Source of the DNA: Methanothermococcus sp.
Lineage (GTDB): Archaea > AGJL01 > Methanococci > Methanococcales > Methanococcaceae
Assembly: GCF_015523155.1 (NCBI RefSeq)
Contig: NZ_WAKW01000048.1
Location: 1-50,784 of the forward strand
Direction of reading: 5' to 3'
DNA length: 50,784 bases
In this document: positions 16,955 to 27,014 of the stretch, in pieces
How the letters are laid out: each line of letters begins with the position of its first letter
Numbering within the stretch: position 1 is the first letter of the stretch
The notes under the pieces: model-generated
What the model was told of the DNA's origin: nothing
The model's input: the letters and a program-made list of their open reading frames with translations, nothing else
Database searches by the model: none
Position numbers and translations under genes: made by a program

Positions 16955-17965
16955 ATGAAAATATACAAAATATGCGTTATAGAAGGAGATGGGATAGGCA
17001 AGGAAGTAATACCTGAAACTGTAAGAATTTTAAATGAGCTCGGAGATTTTGAATTTATTAAAGAACATGCAGGCTATGAATGTTTTAAGAGATGCAATAG
17101 TGCCATACCAGATAGAACCCTTGAAACTGCCAAGGAGTGCGATGCAGTATTATTTGGTGCAGTAACTACGCCAAAGCCTGATGAATTAGAAAGGAAAATG
17201 TATAAAAGTCCTATATTAACACTACGAAAGGAGCTCGATTTATACGCAAATGTTAGACCAATTAATAATTTTGAGGATATTGATTTTGTAATTATAAGGG
17301 AAAATACCGAAGGATTATACGTTAATAGGGAATATTATGACGATGAAAAAGAAATAGCTGTTGCAGAAAGAATTATTTCTAAGAAGGGAAGCAGCAGGAT
17401 AATTAAATTTGCATTTGATTATGCACTAAAACACCACAGGAAAAAAGTATCCTGCATACATAAGGCAAATATTTTGAGAATAACTGATGGTCTTTTTTTA
17501 AAAATATTTAATGAGATTGGAGAGCAATACAAAAAATTTAATATAGATAGTGATAATTATTTGGTTGATGCCACTGCCATGTATATTTTAAAAAATCCGC
17601 AGATGTTCGATGTTATAGTAACCACAAACTTGTTTGGAGACATACTATCTGATGAAGCATCTGGATTGCTTGGAGGTCTTGGGTTGGCACCCTCTGCAAA
17701 CATCGGAGATAAACACGGATTATTTGAACCAGTTCATGGTTCAGCACCAGATATCGCAGGAAAGGGCATAGCAAATCCAATAGCTTCAATATTAAGTGCA
17801 TCTATGATGCTTTATTATTTGGGAATGAAAGAAAAAAGTAGATTGTTAAGAGATTCCGTTAAATCAGTGTTGAAAAAAGGATATATGACTCCAGATTTAG
17901 GAGGAAATTTAAAAACCACTGAGCTCACAGACAAGATAATTGAGGAAATAAAAAATAGAAGTTAA
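16955..17965 (+). CDS. aksF: Homoisocitrate dehydrogenase AksF (isocitrate/isopropylmalate dehydrogenase family)
   Basis: A 336-residue beta-decarboxylating dehydrogenase. IEGDGIGKEVIPE starts the fold, IIRENTEGLYVNREYY carries the substrate and metal residues, and NLFGDILSDEASGLLGGLG is the Asp metal-binding signature. GSAPDIAGKGIANP binds NAD(P). The stretch FGAVTTPKPDE followed by SPILTLRKELDLYANVRPINNF resembles the AksF branch (2-oxosuberate route to coenzyme B) more than LeuB. Because the three enzymes of this family are close, LeuB is the main alternative. GGTGATTTA precedes the ATG. Confidence 0.85.
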   Translation: MKIYKICVIEGDGIGKEVIPETVRILNELGDFEFIKEHAGYECFKRCNSAIPDRTLETAKECDAVLFGAVTTPKPDELERKMYKSPILTLRKELDLYANVRPINNFEDIDFVIIRENTEGLYVNREYYDDEKEIAVAERIISKKGSSRIIKFAFDYALKHHRKKVSCIHKANILRITDGLFLKIFNEIGEQYKKFNIDSDNYLVDATAMYILKNPQMFDVIVTTNLFGDILSDEASGLLGGLGLAPSANIGDKHGLFEPVHGSAPDIAGKGIANPIASILSASMMLYYLGMKEKSRLLRDSVKSVLKKGYMTPDLGGNLKTTELTDKIIEEIKNRS

Positions 17966-18124
17966 TATTAAATCCAAATTGATATTATTATATAATCATA
18001 TAATAAATGTTAAATAAAATAACGAATATTCTATAAATGAATTTTTTAATTTTAGTTTTTAATTTTTTAACATAATCATAAGGCATAATAATTATAATTA
18101 TATATTTATAAAAATGGTGAAATA

Positions 18125-19681
18125 ATGAAGTTCGAATTAAATGGGAAAATTATATTTAACAAGGAATTGAACGAGGATGCACAAAAGGATATAATAGAAG
18201 TATTAAATAATAGTAGGGAAATATTTCTAAAAGGAGTTCCAAAAGGAAAGGAAGATGAAGCTTCAAAGATAATAAGCTACGATTTTGAGGGAAAAGAATT
18301 AAAATTAAACATCGTATCAGGAACTTATGCAAGAGCTCATGAGGCAATAATAAGACTGAAAAAACCCATCATGGAAAAAGTTGGAAGAAAGTATAAAACA
18401 GGTATAAGGGATATAGTCATAGAGCATTACGAAATAACGATACCTGCTGAAAAGGAAGTTCTTGAAAATATAAAGGGCATCAAAGTTCCAGAATGTGAAA
18501 CAGAGATTGATTACAATAATAATACCGTAAAAATAATATTTGAAAACATCGGAGATAGTGAATTAAAGAGAAATATTGTAGATAGGGCAATAAAATTCAT
18601 AAGAGATGAGCTTGAAAAGGAAGAAGAGAGAGATTTAACCTTTGATGTTTGTGCGATAGCTCCTGGAACAATAGTTAGCGAGTATAAAGCAAAAAGGACA
18701 ATTACATTTGATAAAGACCCAACGGAAGTTGCTGAGAAACTTGGATGGGTTAAAAGATTTATTGGAAAGGGGCAGTGGTTCTATACTCCACCTATGACAA
18801 AATTATTTAGAGCATTTGAAGAACTTATAATTGATGAATGTGTCAATAAAATAGGATTTAATGAATGTTTGTTTCCTAAATTAATTCCATTGGAAGTCAT
18901 GTATAAAATGAGGTATTTAGAGGGACTTCCTGAGGGAATGTATTATGTCTGTCCTCCAAAAAGAGACCCTGAAATGTTCAGAGAATTTGTAAATGAAATG
19001 ATGATAAAAAAAGAGATACCTATTCATAAATTAAATGATTTATTGAGAAATCCAGGGTATGTTTTGGCACCAGCCCAATGTGAGCCATTCTATCAATTCT
19101 TTGACCATGAGCTCGTGGATATAGATAAACCTGTAAAGTTTGTAGATAGAAGTGGATGGACATACAGATGGGAAGGTGGCGGTGCAAAAGGACTTGATAG
19201 AGTTAATGAGTTTTTAAGGATAGAATGTGTAGAGATGGGAAGTCCAGAATTTGTTGAAAAAACCAGGGATAAAACATTAAAATATGCTGAAAAACTTGCT
19301 GAAAAACTTGATTTGGAATATTGGACAGAGGTTGGAGATGACCCCTTCTATCTTGAAGGTAGAAAAAAAGAGAATAGGCACATAGAGTTTCCAGAGGTCC
19401 CTAAGTATGAAATGAGATTATGGCTACCACATATAAGGGACGAAAGAAAAGGAGTAGCTGTAACCTCTGCAAATGTCCATGGAACTCATTTTGTTGAAGG
19501 ATTTGGTATAAGAGATTACAGGGGAAGGAAAGTATGGACTGGATGCACAGGGTATGGTCTAACAAGATGGGTAATTGGGTTCTTGGCACAATATGGATTT
19601 AATTATGATGATTGGCCTGAAATGGTGCAAAAGAAAATAGGAAAAATGCCAGAAATTCCAAAGGCAATCACCTGGCCTTAA
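18125..19681 (+). CDS. serS: Methanogen-type (type 2) seryl-tRNA synthetase
   Basis: A 518-residue class II synthetase of the rare form found in methanogens lacking the common SerRS. The N-terminal tRNA-binding domain (about 1-165) differs from the coiled coil of ordinary SerRS. The catalytic domain includes [33 protein letters not shown] (motif 2 region) and [12 protein letters not shown] (motif 3 region). Cys and Glu residues in [15 protein letters not shown] and TGCTG are candidates for the active-site zinc typical of this type. GGTGAAATA lies before the ATG. Confidence 0.92.
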   Translation: MKFELNGKIIFNKELNEDAQKDIIEVLNNSREIFLKGVPKGKEDEASKIISYDFEGKELKLNIVSGTYARAHEAIIRLKKPIMEKVGRKYKTGIRDIVIEHYEITIPAEKEVLENIKGIKVPECETEIDYNNNTVKIIFENIGDSELKRNIVDRAIKFIRDELEKEEERDLTFDVCAIAPGTIVSEYKAKRTITFDKDPTEVAEKLGWVKRFIGKGQWFYTPPMTKLFRAFEELIIDECVNKIGFNECLFPKLIPLEVMYKMRYLEGLPEGMYYVCPPKRDPEMFREFVNEMMIKKEIPIHKLNDLLRNPGYVLAPAQCEPFYQFFDHELVDIDKPVKFVDRSGWTYRWEGGGAKGLDRVNEFLRIECVEMGSPEFVEKTRDKTLKYAEKLAEKLDLEYWTEVGDDPFYLEGRKKENRHIEFPEVPKYEMRLWLPHIRDERKGVAVTSANVHGTHFVEGFGIRDYRGRKVWTGCTGYGLTRWVIGFLAQYGFNYDDWPEMVQKKIGKMPEIPKAITWP

Positions 19682-19750
19682 TATATAAAATTTTTATAAT
19701 TTTTTAAGATAATTATTTTTAAGAAATAAAATATATTATAATAGGTGTAG

Positions 19751-20476
19751 ATGGTAGTTATGAAAAAATATATTACTTCAATAGGTGTAGATATTTCATC
19801 AAATGATGTAAAAACAAATCCCGTTGTAAATGAAAAAATAAACAGAGAACTGCCATTAGTTATACCTCCAAATGTAAAATCCTCACTTTCAAATGTTACA
19901 GGAGATGATATTGTAATTACCTCTTTTGTTCCTGAAAATTTAATTGAGGAGACTAACCAAAGTATTATAAAATTGTTAAGAAAACATGCCGAAGGTTTTG
20001 AGGATTTAGATGGAGTTTCAAAAAACTCCAATGATGCGGGGGAAGGCATATCCTATGCAGTGGCAAAGGCAGGTTCTAACTATGGTGATGCATTAATTAT
20101 CTCCTTTGATACATATGGGGGGGAGGATATTGTAAATGAAATGGCATTGTTTGTTGAAGATATCGGAAGAAAATACGGCTTCGATGTAGATTCCAGTGTT
20201 TCAGATAAACCAAAAAAGATTCATGGTGTTGGGTATTCTGGCGTTGCTACGGATGACCCTGTTGTAATTATTACCTTTAAAGAATTGAAGGAACTATCAA
20301 AATTGGCAGGATTGATATTTGGCGGATTGTTAAGTTTTGATAACTTATACTTTGTTAAAAAAGGAACTGCCACAAATATATTACCCCCTGGAGTGATATA
20401 TACAATGTCTGCCTTTTTAAATGGAAATGTAATAGATTTATACGATGGTATAAAAAGAAGATACAACATGCTTTAA
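19751..20476 (+). CDS. Conserved-looking archaeal protein of unknown function
   Basis: A 241-residue soluble protein with a start at 19751 or 19760 (GGTG lies at 19744-19747). Sequence features include GEGISYAVAKAGSNYGDALIISFDTYGGEDIVNEM, a small-residue-rich segment, and KIHGVGYSGVATDDPVVIITF, both suggesting a folded alpha/beta domain with possible ligand loops. KLAGLIFGGLLSF is hydrophobic but short. It follows serS by 70 bases in the same direction. I do not recognise the family. Confidence 0.75.
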   Translation: MVVMKKYITSIGVDISSNDVKTNPVVNEKINRELPLVIPPNVKSSLSNVTGDDIVITSFVPENLIEETNQSIIKLLRKHAEGFEDLDGVSKNSNDAGEGISYAVAKAGSNYGDALIISFDTYGGEDIVNEMALFVEDIGRKYGFDVDSSVSDKPKKIHGVGYSGVATDDPVVIITFKELKELSKLAGLIFGGLLSFDNLYFVKKGTATNILPPGVIYTMSAFLNGNVIDLYDGIKRRYNML

Positions 20477-20504
20477 TTTTTTAAAAATATATAACGGAAT
20501 TAAT

Positions 20505-21725
20505 TTAGGATGCATCAAGGGTCATTTCCATTATCTGCTCAACAGACTTTGCAAGTTTTGGTGGAAGCCCCGATACATCCACATTTAAAAATCCTTTTAT
20601 AATTAAAGAGACTGCCTCATCCTCAGTTAAACCTCTTGACATTAAATACATCAGCTGGTTTTCTGCAATTTTTCCAACAGCAGCCTCATGTGTTAAATCA
20701 AGATTTGTCCTTTTAGCCTCCAATTCTGGAACTGCATGAAGATGAGCATTGTCAGATAAAATTAAGCCCCTACATTCTAAATGTCCTTTCACATTTTCAC
20801 TCTCCCCAACAAGATGTCCCCTTGCTATTATTTCAGCATTATCCACTACGATAGTCCTTGAAATCATGTCAGCACTGCTGTTTTTTCCAGATAAAACAAC
20901 CCTTGAACCCAAATCCATTTTTGAATTTCCCTTTCCATAGGCTACTGTTTGAAATGTAACCTTTGAATTATCTCCTACGCAGTATGCGGTTGGATAACTC
21001 TGAATTGATTTTACCTCAGTCATAACTACATAGTTGCTTATGAATACTCCATTTTCTTCAATATACACACCAGTTCTTGGTCTAACATGGGTATTTTCGC
21101 CCCAATCATGTATCATAGTGTAGGTTAATTTTGCATCTTTTTTTACATAAAATTCAGAAACTCCAATATGTAGCCCTGATTTTACATGAGGTGAAGTAGC
21201 ACATCCGGTAATTACATTTAATTCAGCCCCTTCTTCAACAATTATAATATTATGGACGTTTTGGGATGAGCTCTCCTCACCAATCAAAAGACATGTTTGA
21301 AGAGGTATTGTTTCCTTAACGCCCTTTGGAACTCTTATAAAAAATCCTTCGGTTAATTCCAATGCTGCTCTTGCTGTGTATTTGTCTTTAATTTCAACGA
21401 GATTCCATAGGTAATCATCCAAATTATATTTTTTAAGGGCTTCGGAAATTGGCATCATTTCAATTTTTGAGTCTGTTTTTGAATAAACTGCCTTATTGTT
21501 TATCTGCAAGTATGAACCTGCTGAGGTTTTCTCCTCAATATCTATACCAATGCTTTCAAGTTTGGATTTATACCCCTCATCAAGCTCCATCAATGAATCC
21601 ACCGATATACCGCCTTTTTCTATTTTATATTCTTCAAGGTTTATATCCTCCCCATATGGTGCTGGAACATTTCTATATTTTTCAGCAATTTCCTTTATTT
21701 TTAGTGCTCTTTCTTTTGATAACAT
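20505..21725 (-). CDS. sufB: Fe-S cluster scaffold SufB/SufD-like protein
   Basis: A 406-residue SufB/D-family protein with the right-handed beta-helix core ([14 protein letters not shown] through [17 protein letters not shown]) and the C-terminal helices [23 protein letters not shown]. Start 21725 is chosen because GAGGTG precedes it; it overlaps sufC by 25 bases. HLECRGLIL holds a Cys in the position used by SufB for cluster assembly. Archaea commonly carry only SufB and SufC, which build clusters as a SufBC complex, and no sufS, sufU or sufE is seen here. Confidence 0.9.
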   Translation of the reverse strand: MLSKERALKIKEIAEKYRNVPAPYGEDINLEEYKIEKGGISVDSLMELDEGYKSKLESIGIDIEEKTSAGSYLQINNKAVYSKTDSKIEMMPISEALKKYNLDDYLWNLVEIKDKYTARAALELTEGFFIRVPKGVKETIPLQTCLLIGEESSSQNVHNIIIVEEGAELNVITGCATSPHVKSGLHIGVSEFYVKKDAKLTYTMIHDWGENTHVRPRTGVYIEENGVFISNYVVMTEVKSIQSYPTAYCVGDNSKVTFQTVAYGKGNSKMDLGSRVVLSGKNSSADMISRTIVVDNAEIIARGHLVGESENVKGHLECRGLILSDNAHLHAVPELEAKRTNLDLTHEAAVGKIAENQLMYLMSRGLTEDEAVSLIIKGFLNVDVSGLPPKLAKSVEQIMEMTLDAS

Positions 21726-22441
21726 TCTACACACCTCTCATATCCATGTTTAATTATGTTATTAAGAATTTCTTCTGGATGACCTGAACAGGCTACAATT
21801 CCATTATAAAGAACATGAGCCCTATCTACATCCATAAAGTTTAATATATGACCCATGTGTGTAATTATTAAACCAGATTTTTTTCTATCACTTGGCATTT
21901 TGTTTTTATCAAGTAATTCATTTATAATGGTTCCAATTAATTCCACATTTTCTACATCTACACCACTATCTGGCTCATCGAACATTATAAAATCAGGATT
22001 TTGAGCATATATTTGGAGTATTTCAGACCTTTTTGCCTCACCGCCTGAGAATCCAACATTTACCTCCCTTTCAAGGAAATCTTTAAAATTTAATATTTCA
22101 GCCATTTTTTCAATTTCACTCCAATCTCTATTGGTGATTATCTCCAATAGATTTTTCAGTTTAACCCCCGGAATCGCTGGCGGACTTTGATAGGATATAC
22201 CTATTCCAAGTTTTGCCCTTTCATACATTGGCATGTCTGTAATATCCTTTCCTTTAAAATAAATACTACCGCTTACAATTTCATATTTTGGATTTCCAAG
22301 TATTGTATTTATTAATGTTGATTTGCCTGCTCCATTTGGACCAAATAAAACATGAGTCTCACCACTATCGATGTATAAATGAATATCTTTTAAAATTTCT
22401 TTATCCCCTATTTTGACACATAAATCTTCAATACTTAGCAT
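21701..22441 (-). CDS. sufC: Fe-S cluster assembly ATPase SufC
   Basis: A 246-residue ABC-type ATPase. Walker [11 protein letters not shown]-loop [11 protein letters not shown] (typical of SufC), signature [14 protein letters not shown], Walker [16 protein letters not shown] and ITHMGH are all present. It is upstream of and overlaps sufB, so the pair is co-translated. It powers the SufB scaffold. Confidence 0.96.
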   Translation of the reverse strand: MLSIEDLCVKIGDKEILKDIHLYIDSGETHVLFGPNGAGKSTLINTILGNPKYEIVSGSIYFKGKDITDMPMYERAKLGIGISYQSPPAIPGVKLKNLLEIITNRDWSEIEKMAEILNFKDFLEREVNVGFSGGEAKRSEILQIYAQNPDFIMFDEPDSGVDVENVELIGTIINELLDKNKMPSDRKKSGLIITHMGHILNFMDVDRAHVLYNGIVACSGHPEEILNNIIKHGYERCVECYQKKEH

Positions 22442-22454
22442 CTAATCACCTTAT

Positions 22455-23021
22455 TTATAAATTTTTATTTTTTTCTTCACCAACATATCTCAAAATAACT
22501 TTTTTTATATCCTCTACACTATCCAAAATTGTTATACCGTCCATTTTTCTTAATTTATCAACATTTTCTACATCTTCCTTTCTAATATATAACTTTAAAG
22601 TTTTTCCACCGGGGATTATTGTTTCAATTTCTCCAATTTTGTTGTCTGGTGGATAAATATATGTCGGAACCCTAGCTTTAATGCCCTGAGCAATTGAGTT
22701 TGTAATGAGTGTATCTGCAATACAATGTGCCACCTTTGCAACGGTGTTTGCAGTTGTCGGAGCTACGATAAACATATCATATTTCCCAGTTTGCAGTTTT
22801 CCCGGTAAAAAGGGAGCATTTGCATTTACTTCCACCCTAATATCATAAAACTCATCCATCATCAAATCCCAGAGTTTATACCACTTTAAAACAACCCTGG
22901 CACTTTTTGATGCATATACATCTATATCCAAATTATGTTTATTTTTTAACTCAATCATCAATTGAACTATTTCCTCTATTTTATCTCCGCATCCTGTAAT
23001 GCCCCATGCAATTTTAACCAT
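22455..23021 (-). CDS. afpA: Archaeoflavoprotein AfpA
   Basis: A 188-residue flavoprotein (UbiX/PPC-decarboxylase-like fold). WGITGCGDKI binds FMN phosphate, NANAPFLPGKLQTGKYDMF and VAPTTANTVAKVA complete the flavin site, and LKLYIRKEDVENVDKLRKMDGI is characteristic of AfpA. AfpA is known to accept electrons from ferredoxin; its final target is unclear. It sits next to isf and near fprA, in line with a redox-defence role. It is 13 bases upstream of sufC. Confidence 0.88.
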   Translation of the reverse strand: MVKIAWGITGCGDKIEEIVQLMIELKNKHNLDIDVYASKSARVVLKWYKLWDLMMDEFYDIRVEVNANAPFLPGKLQTGKYDMFIVAPTTANTVAKVAHCIADTLITNSIAQGIKARVPTYIYPPDNKIGEIETIIPGGKTLKLYIRKEDVENVDKLRKMDGITILDSVEDIKKVILRYVGEEKNKNL

Positions 23022-23099
23022 AAAAGCACCTTTTTTATTTTATTTAATATTTCAAATTAACTATTATATTAAATTTTATATTAATATAATACATTTACT

Positions 23100-23687
23100 C
23101 TATTTTTTAGATATCCTATTTAAAAATTTATTTAAGGTTTTTCTTAAAACTCTTAATCCCTCATCATCTTCTATAATACCATCTCTTCCTTTATCCTTTG
23201 ACCAGAATGTTGCACCTAAATTTGCACCAAATGAACCTCCGCCTACTGGAATCATTTCATTTATTATATAAAAGTCATGGATTGTTCTTAAAGCTATTTC
23301 CTGCCCGCCATTTCTATCTCCTCCAACTGCTATACCCATTCCAATCTTACCATTCAAAACCTTTGGATTTTTCGCAACTATTGCCCTGCATCTATCCATT
23401 ATGGTTTTTAACTGTCCCGTAATGTTTCCCTGATAAATTGGTGTCCCCATTATTATGCCATCTGCCCATATTAAATTTTCATAAACTTCATTCATATCGT
23501 CCTTATGAATACAGCCCTCTTTTTTTCTTATGCAATAATCGCAGTGCATACAGAATTTTATTTCTTTTCGAGCAACTGAAAAATACTTAGTTTCACAACC
23601 CCTTTCTTTTAAATAATCCAATGCATAATTCACTGCATAATGAGTTCCCTGCAATCTTGGACTTCCACTTATACCAAAGATTTTCAT
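23100..23687 (-). CDS. Iron-sulfur flavoprotein (Isf family)
   Basis: A 195-residue NADPH-dependent FMN reductase-like protein. GISGSPRLQGTHYAVNY starts the flavodoxin-like fold. CMHCDYCIRKKEGC (near residues 47-60) is the compact cysteine motif that holds a [4Fe-4S] cluster in Isf proteins, and GTPIYQGNITGQLKTIMDR plus AVGGDRNGGQE build the FMN site. Isf passes electrons from ferredoxin and can reduce O2 or H2O2 in methanogens. GGTGAAATA precedes the ATG. It heads the afpA-sufCB stretch. Confidence 0.9.
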   Translation of the reverse strand: MKIFGISGSPRLQGTHYAVNYALDYLKERGCETKYFSVARKEIKFCMHCDYCIRKKEGCIHKDDMNEVYENLIWADGIIMGTPIYQGNITGQLKTIMDRCRAIVAKNPKVLNGKIGMGIAVGGDRNGGQEIALRTIHDFYIINEMIPVGGGSFGANLGATFWSKDKGRDGIIEDDEGLRVLRKTLNKFLNRISKK

Positions 23688-23755
23688 TATTTCACCTTAT
23701 TTAAATATATAAAAAAATGAATTAATTATTATATAAAAATAAATAAAAATATTAA

Positions 23756-24043
23756 TTATATTTCTTCCTTTTCCTTCTTTTCAATTACACATTTGTTAGA
23801 TAACTTTATAGCCAGATCTTCTGGATTTTTTATTGGAAAATCCGCATCAGTCATTAATTTAACCAACTCCCCTGCTTCAATATCCCCGCAAGGCAATGAT
23901 AAACCACAAGGCAATGCGTTTGCTAACTCAACTTTGCTCTTTATGGGAAATACATCCTTGTCTTTAAAAAATTCAGCTATTTTTAATTTAAAATCTTGAA
24001 TATCTTTTAATGCTTCATATAATGGATGATTTGTTGTTATCAT
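23756..24043 (-). CDS. MTH865-like small protein
   Basis: A 95-residue helical protein resembling the archaeal MTH865 family. The middle section SKVELANALPCGLSLPCGDIEAGELVKLM contains two PCG repeats and FPIKNPEDLAIKL follows, with a lysine/glutamate-rich C-terminus. The family has a known fold but no known function. The two Cys in PCG repeats and its place between isf and fprA hint at a redox role, an inference only. GAGGTG precedes the start. Confidence 0.75.
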   Translation of the reverse strand: MITTNHPLYEALKDIQDFKLKIAEFFKDKDVFPIKSKVELANALPCGLSLPCGDIEAGELVKLMTDADFPIKNPEDLAIKLSNKCVIEKKEKEEI

Positions 24044-24133
24044 ATCAACACCTCATATTTAAATTAATTATTATTTTTTATAAATATTTTATATTAAATT
24101 TTATAATTTATATAGTTTATTTCAAATAGAAAA

Positions 24134-25312
24134 TTATGGGGTTATTTTTGATAATTTTTTTCCAAATTCATAACATTTTTTAATATATTCTTCCTTTGGA
24201 ACAAATCTGCATTTTAAGCATTCATCATCGATAACTTTAAAGTTTAATTTTTCAAAGGATTTTTTTATAATATCAGTTGCCATTTCCATCCATCCATAAG
24301 AACCAAATGCTACGGCTAATTTATTACTATCTGGTTTTAACCCTTCCATATATGCTAAAAACATTGCAACTGGTGGGTATATATTTGAATTTAATGTTGG
24401 GGAACCTATTAATATATATTTTGAATCTATTATTTCCCTCATTATAGTATTCATTGGGGTTTTAGATATATTGTATATCTTTACCTCAACACCTTCATCC
24501 GATAACCCCTTTCCTATGGCGTGTGCAATTTTTTTAGTGGAATTATACATGGTATCGTATGCTATTACTGCCTTATTTTTATAATTATCCGATGACCATT
24601 TCATATAATAATTTAATATCTCTTCCACTTTTTCTTTCCATATTATACCATGGGATGGACAAATATAATCAATATCTAAACCCTTCACTGCATTCACTGC
24701 ATTAGGTATAAGCATTTTATAAGGCAATAATATATTCGCAAAATACTCCTTTGCATCATCAAAAAGCTCATCAGAGCTAACTTCATAATCAAATCGCTCT
24801 GATGTAGCTATGTGCTGTCCAAATGCATCATTGGAGAATAAAATTTTATCTTCAATGCAGTATGTGACCATATTATCCGGCCAATGAAGCATTGGGGTTT
24901 TTATAAATTTTAAAGTTCTTTTTCCAATATTAATCTCATCCCCTGTATCTACTATTATAAACTCCCAATCTTCTGTATTGAATTGTAAATTTAGGTCTTC
25001 TTTCCCTTTCTCATTTGTAATAACCTTTGCATCTGATAATTTAACAAGTTTACCAATACATCCGCTGTGGTCTTTTTCTGCATGATTTACTACAATATAA
25101 TCAATATCTTTTGGGTCAATTACTGTTTTAATACCCTCTATTAACTCTTCAAACATATAATGTTTTGCGGAATCAATTAAAACATTTTTTTCATCCACTA
25201 TTAAGTATGAATTATAAGAACTCCCTTTTAAAGTTTCATATCCATGGAATTCTCTAACTTCCCAGTCTACTGAACCAACCCAATATATATTATCTTTTAT
25301 TTTAACTACCAA
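24134..25312 (-). CDS. fprA: F420H2 oxidase FprA (flavodiiron protein)
   Basis: A 392-residue protein with a metallo-beta-lactamase-like diiron domain (NHAEKDHSG, MLHWPDNM, FSNDAFGQH, CPSHG) followed by a flavodoxin domain from about 252 (AYDTMYNSTKKIAHA, SPTLNSNIYPPV). In methanogens FprA reduces O2 to water with F420H2. The best start is TTG at 25312, because GGTGATTTAA lies immediately upstream and an ATG does not occur near the family N-terminus. The 9-base gap to hdrC indicates co-transcription. Confidence 0.95.
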   Translation of the reverse strand: MVVKIKDNIYWVGSVDWEVREFHGYETLKGSSYNSYLIVDEKNVLIDSAKHYMFEELIEGIKTVIDPKDIDYIVVNHAEKDHSGCIGKLVKLSDAKVITNEKGKEDLNLQFNTEDWEFIIVDTGDEINIGKRTLKFIKTPMLHWPDNMVTYCIEDKILFSNDAFGQHIATSERFDYEVSSDELFDDAKEYFANILLPYKMLIPNAVNAVKGLDIDYICPSHGIIWKEKVEEILNYYMKWSSDNYKNKAVIAYDTMYNSTKKIAHAIGKGLSDEGVEVKIYNISKTPMNTIMREIIDSKYILIGSPTLNSNIYPPVAMFLAYMEGLKPDSNKLAVAFGSYGWMEMATDIIKKSFEKLNFKVIDDECLKCRFVPKEEYIKKCYEFGKKLSKITP

Positions 25313-25321
25313 TTAAATCAC

Positions 25322-25909
25322 CTATTCACTTAAATCTTCCCATTTTATAGGTTTTAATTCTTTTAATTTTTTTGTTGTTGGACAAATTCCAACCTTGTCG
25401 CAGAGCCCCATATCATCCATCAAGCCTCTTACCTCATCTAATGCTTCGGGATACTTATGAGTTGTTGGAGGAACCTCAGATAATCCCAATTTCTTTCTAA
25501 CTTTTTTTATTTCGTCATTTACTGGAACTGCATGACCGGTTAAATAAACATATAATGTGGTTTTTCTATGTGCCTCGGCTATCAATCCCATTTGACAAGC
25601 AACATTTCTCATTGATTTTATTATATCTGTTATTTTAACATTTCTTGGACATCTTTCATAACATGTATAGCAGGTTGTACATTTCCAAAGGTCTTCTCCA
25701 CCTATACACTCTTTTAACCCCAACATTGCAGACCTTATTAATTTTCTTGTTCTAAATGCAGTTATTCTTCCACTTGGACAGGAACCTGTGCATGTTCCAC
25801 ATTGATAGCATCTTTGGAATGATTTTATGTGCTCTTCCCCTAATATATCTTTTCCAGCTTCAATAATCTTTTTAGATATTGTAGGATTGAAATCTTTTGA
25901 ACTTCTCAT
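25322..25909 (-). CDS. hdrC: Heterodisulfide reductase subunit C (HdrC)-like iron-sulfur protein
   Basis: A 195-residue protein with two [4Fe-4S] motifs, [14 protein letters not shown] (near 34-47) and [12 protein letters not shown] (near 77-88), in the order and spacing of HdrC. The C-terminal part ([21 protein letters not shown] and [14 protein letters not shown]) matches cytoplasmic HdrC. HdrC works with HdrB and HdrA to reduce the CoM-S-S-CoB disulfide. No hdrB is adjacent; instead the next gene downstream is fprA. GGAGGG precedes the ATG. Confidence 0.88.
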   Translation of the reverse strand: MRSSKDFNPTISKKIIEAGKDILGEEHIKSFQRCYQCGTCTGSCPSGRITAFRTRKLIRSAMLGLKECIGGEDLWKCTTCYTCYERCPRNVKITDIIKSMRNVACQMGLIAEAHRKTTLYVYLTGHAVPVNDEIKKVRKKLGLSEVPPTTHKYPEALDEVRGLMDDMGLCDKVGICPTTKKLKELKPIKWEDLSE

Positions 25910-26020
25910 AATAATCCCTCCAATTTATTTAAAATAATTATTATAAATTAAAAATATAAAATAAAAAATAAAAAATTAATAATAGAAAAATATGTCAAAT
26001 AATAGTTAAGTTAGGTTAAA

Positions 26021-26371
26021 TTAAATTTCAATTATATTATAACCTTCATCCAAGTACTTCTTTAAACTTATATGTCCAAATAAATCATTTTCAACATTTA
26101 ATTTATCTTTTATATCATCCAATACGCCAAATATACTTGCACAGGCCTCACAAACTACAAAATTGTCTATTAATGGTTTAACGTGGTTTGAAAATGGATG
26201 TTCTTCATTTAACAAATCTTTAGCCCAATTAACACCTTCACCTTCGAATATTATTTTCACATCGTCCCCCTTTTCCTTCATCTCCTTTGCAAATAGCAAC
26301 ACATGCAACATTACTGGCATATTCGGTTTATCGTTGTGCATGTAGGAAAATACTAAAAATGCATTTTTCAT
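26021..26371 (-). CDS. DsrE-like small protein
   Basis: A 116-residue alpha/beta protein of the DsrE/TusD type: VFSYMHNDKPNMPVMLHVLLFAKEM, VKIIFEGEGVNWAKDL and VVCEACASIFGV. The CEAC pair lies in the position where DsrE-like sulfur carriers hold a reactive Cys. Family members transfer sulfane sulfur or act in small redox complexes. Here it lies between rubrerythrin and hdrC, suggesting persulfide or thiol chemistry in this island. GGGGTGATAT precedes the ATG. Confidence 0.75.
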   Translation of the reverse strand: MKNAFLVFSYMHNDKPNMPVMLHVLLFAKEMKEKGDDVKIIFEGEGVNWAKDLLNEEHPFSNHVKPLIDNFVVCEACASIFGVLDDIKDKLNVENDLFGHISLKKYLDEGYNIIEI

Positions 26372-26418
26372 AACATATCACCCCCTAATTAGACTTTATT
26401 TAATTGCAACAATAATTT

Positions 26419-27006
26419 TTAATATTTTTCACACAATATTTCAAAATACTTCCCTGGATGACTACAAGAAGGGCATTCCGCCGGTGGTTCATCCCCTTCA
26501 TGAGTATATCCGCATTTCCTACATGTCCATTCAACCACTTCATTTTTCTTAAATACTGTTCCATTTTCAACTTCTTTTAATAATTTCTTAAATCTTCCCT
26601 CATGATGCTTCTCAGCAATTGCAATTGCCTTTAATCGTTCTGCAATGTCATTTAGTCCTTCTTTTTCTGCTATTTCGGCAAATTTTGGATACATTTCAGT
26701 ATATTCGTAATGTTCCCCTTCGATTGAAGCCCTTAAATTTTCAGCAGTATTTCCTAAAACTACTGGAACTTCAATATCATCTACCTTTATTGAATCTCCA
26801 TCGATATTGTATTTCTTTTTTAATTCGGTAATTAAATAAAACAGCCATTTAGCATGTTCCCTTTCATTTTCTGCTGTTAGTAAAAATATTTCTGAAATCT
26901 GTTCATATCCTTCACTTTTTGCTATCTTTGCATAGCAGGTATATCTGTTTCTAGCTAAACTTTCCCCGATGTATGCCCTTATTAAATTTGTAATTGTTTC
27001 TTTCAT
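26419..27006 (-). CDS. rbr: Rubrerythrin
   Basis: A 195-residue rubrerythrin. Two ferritin-like iron motifs, ENEREHAKW (about 46-54) and EKHHEGRF (about 132-139), form the diiron site. The C-terminal rubredoxin domain has CRKCGYTHEGDEPPAECPSC. It reduces hydrogen peroxide with electrons from rubredoxin or other donors. Residues EGEHYEYTEMYPKFAE match the typical extra Glu ligand. GGTGAAG lies before the ATG; a decayed rubredoxin gene lies immediately upstream. Confidence 0.96.
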   Translation of the reverse strand: MKETITNLIRAYIGESLARNRYTCYAKIAKSEGYEQISEIFLLTAENEREHAKWLFYLITELKKKYNIDGDSIKVDDIEVPVVLGNTAENLRASIEGEHYEYTEMYPKFAEIAEKEGLNDIAERLKAIAIAEKHHEGRFKKLLKEVENGTVFKKNEVVEWTCRKCGYTHEGDEPPAECPSCSHPGKYFEILCEKY

Positions 27007-27014
27007 ACTTCACC

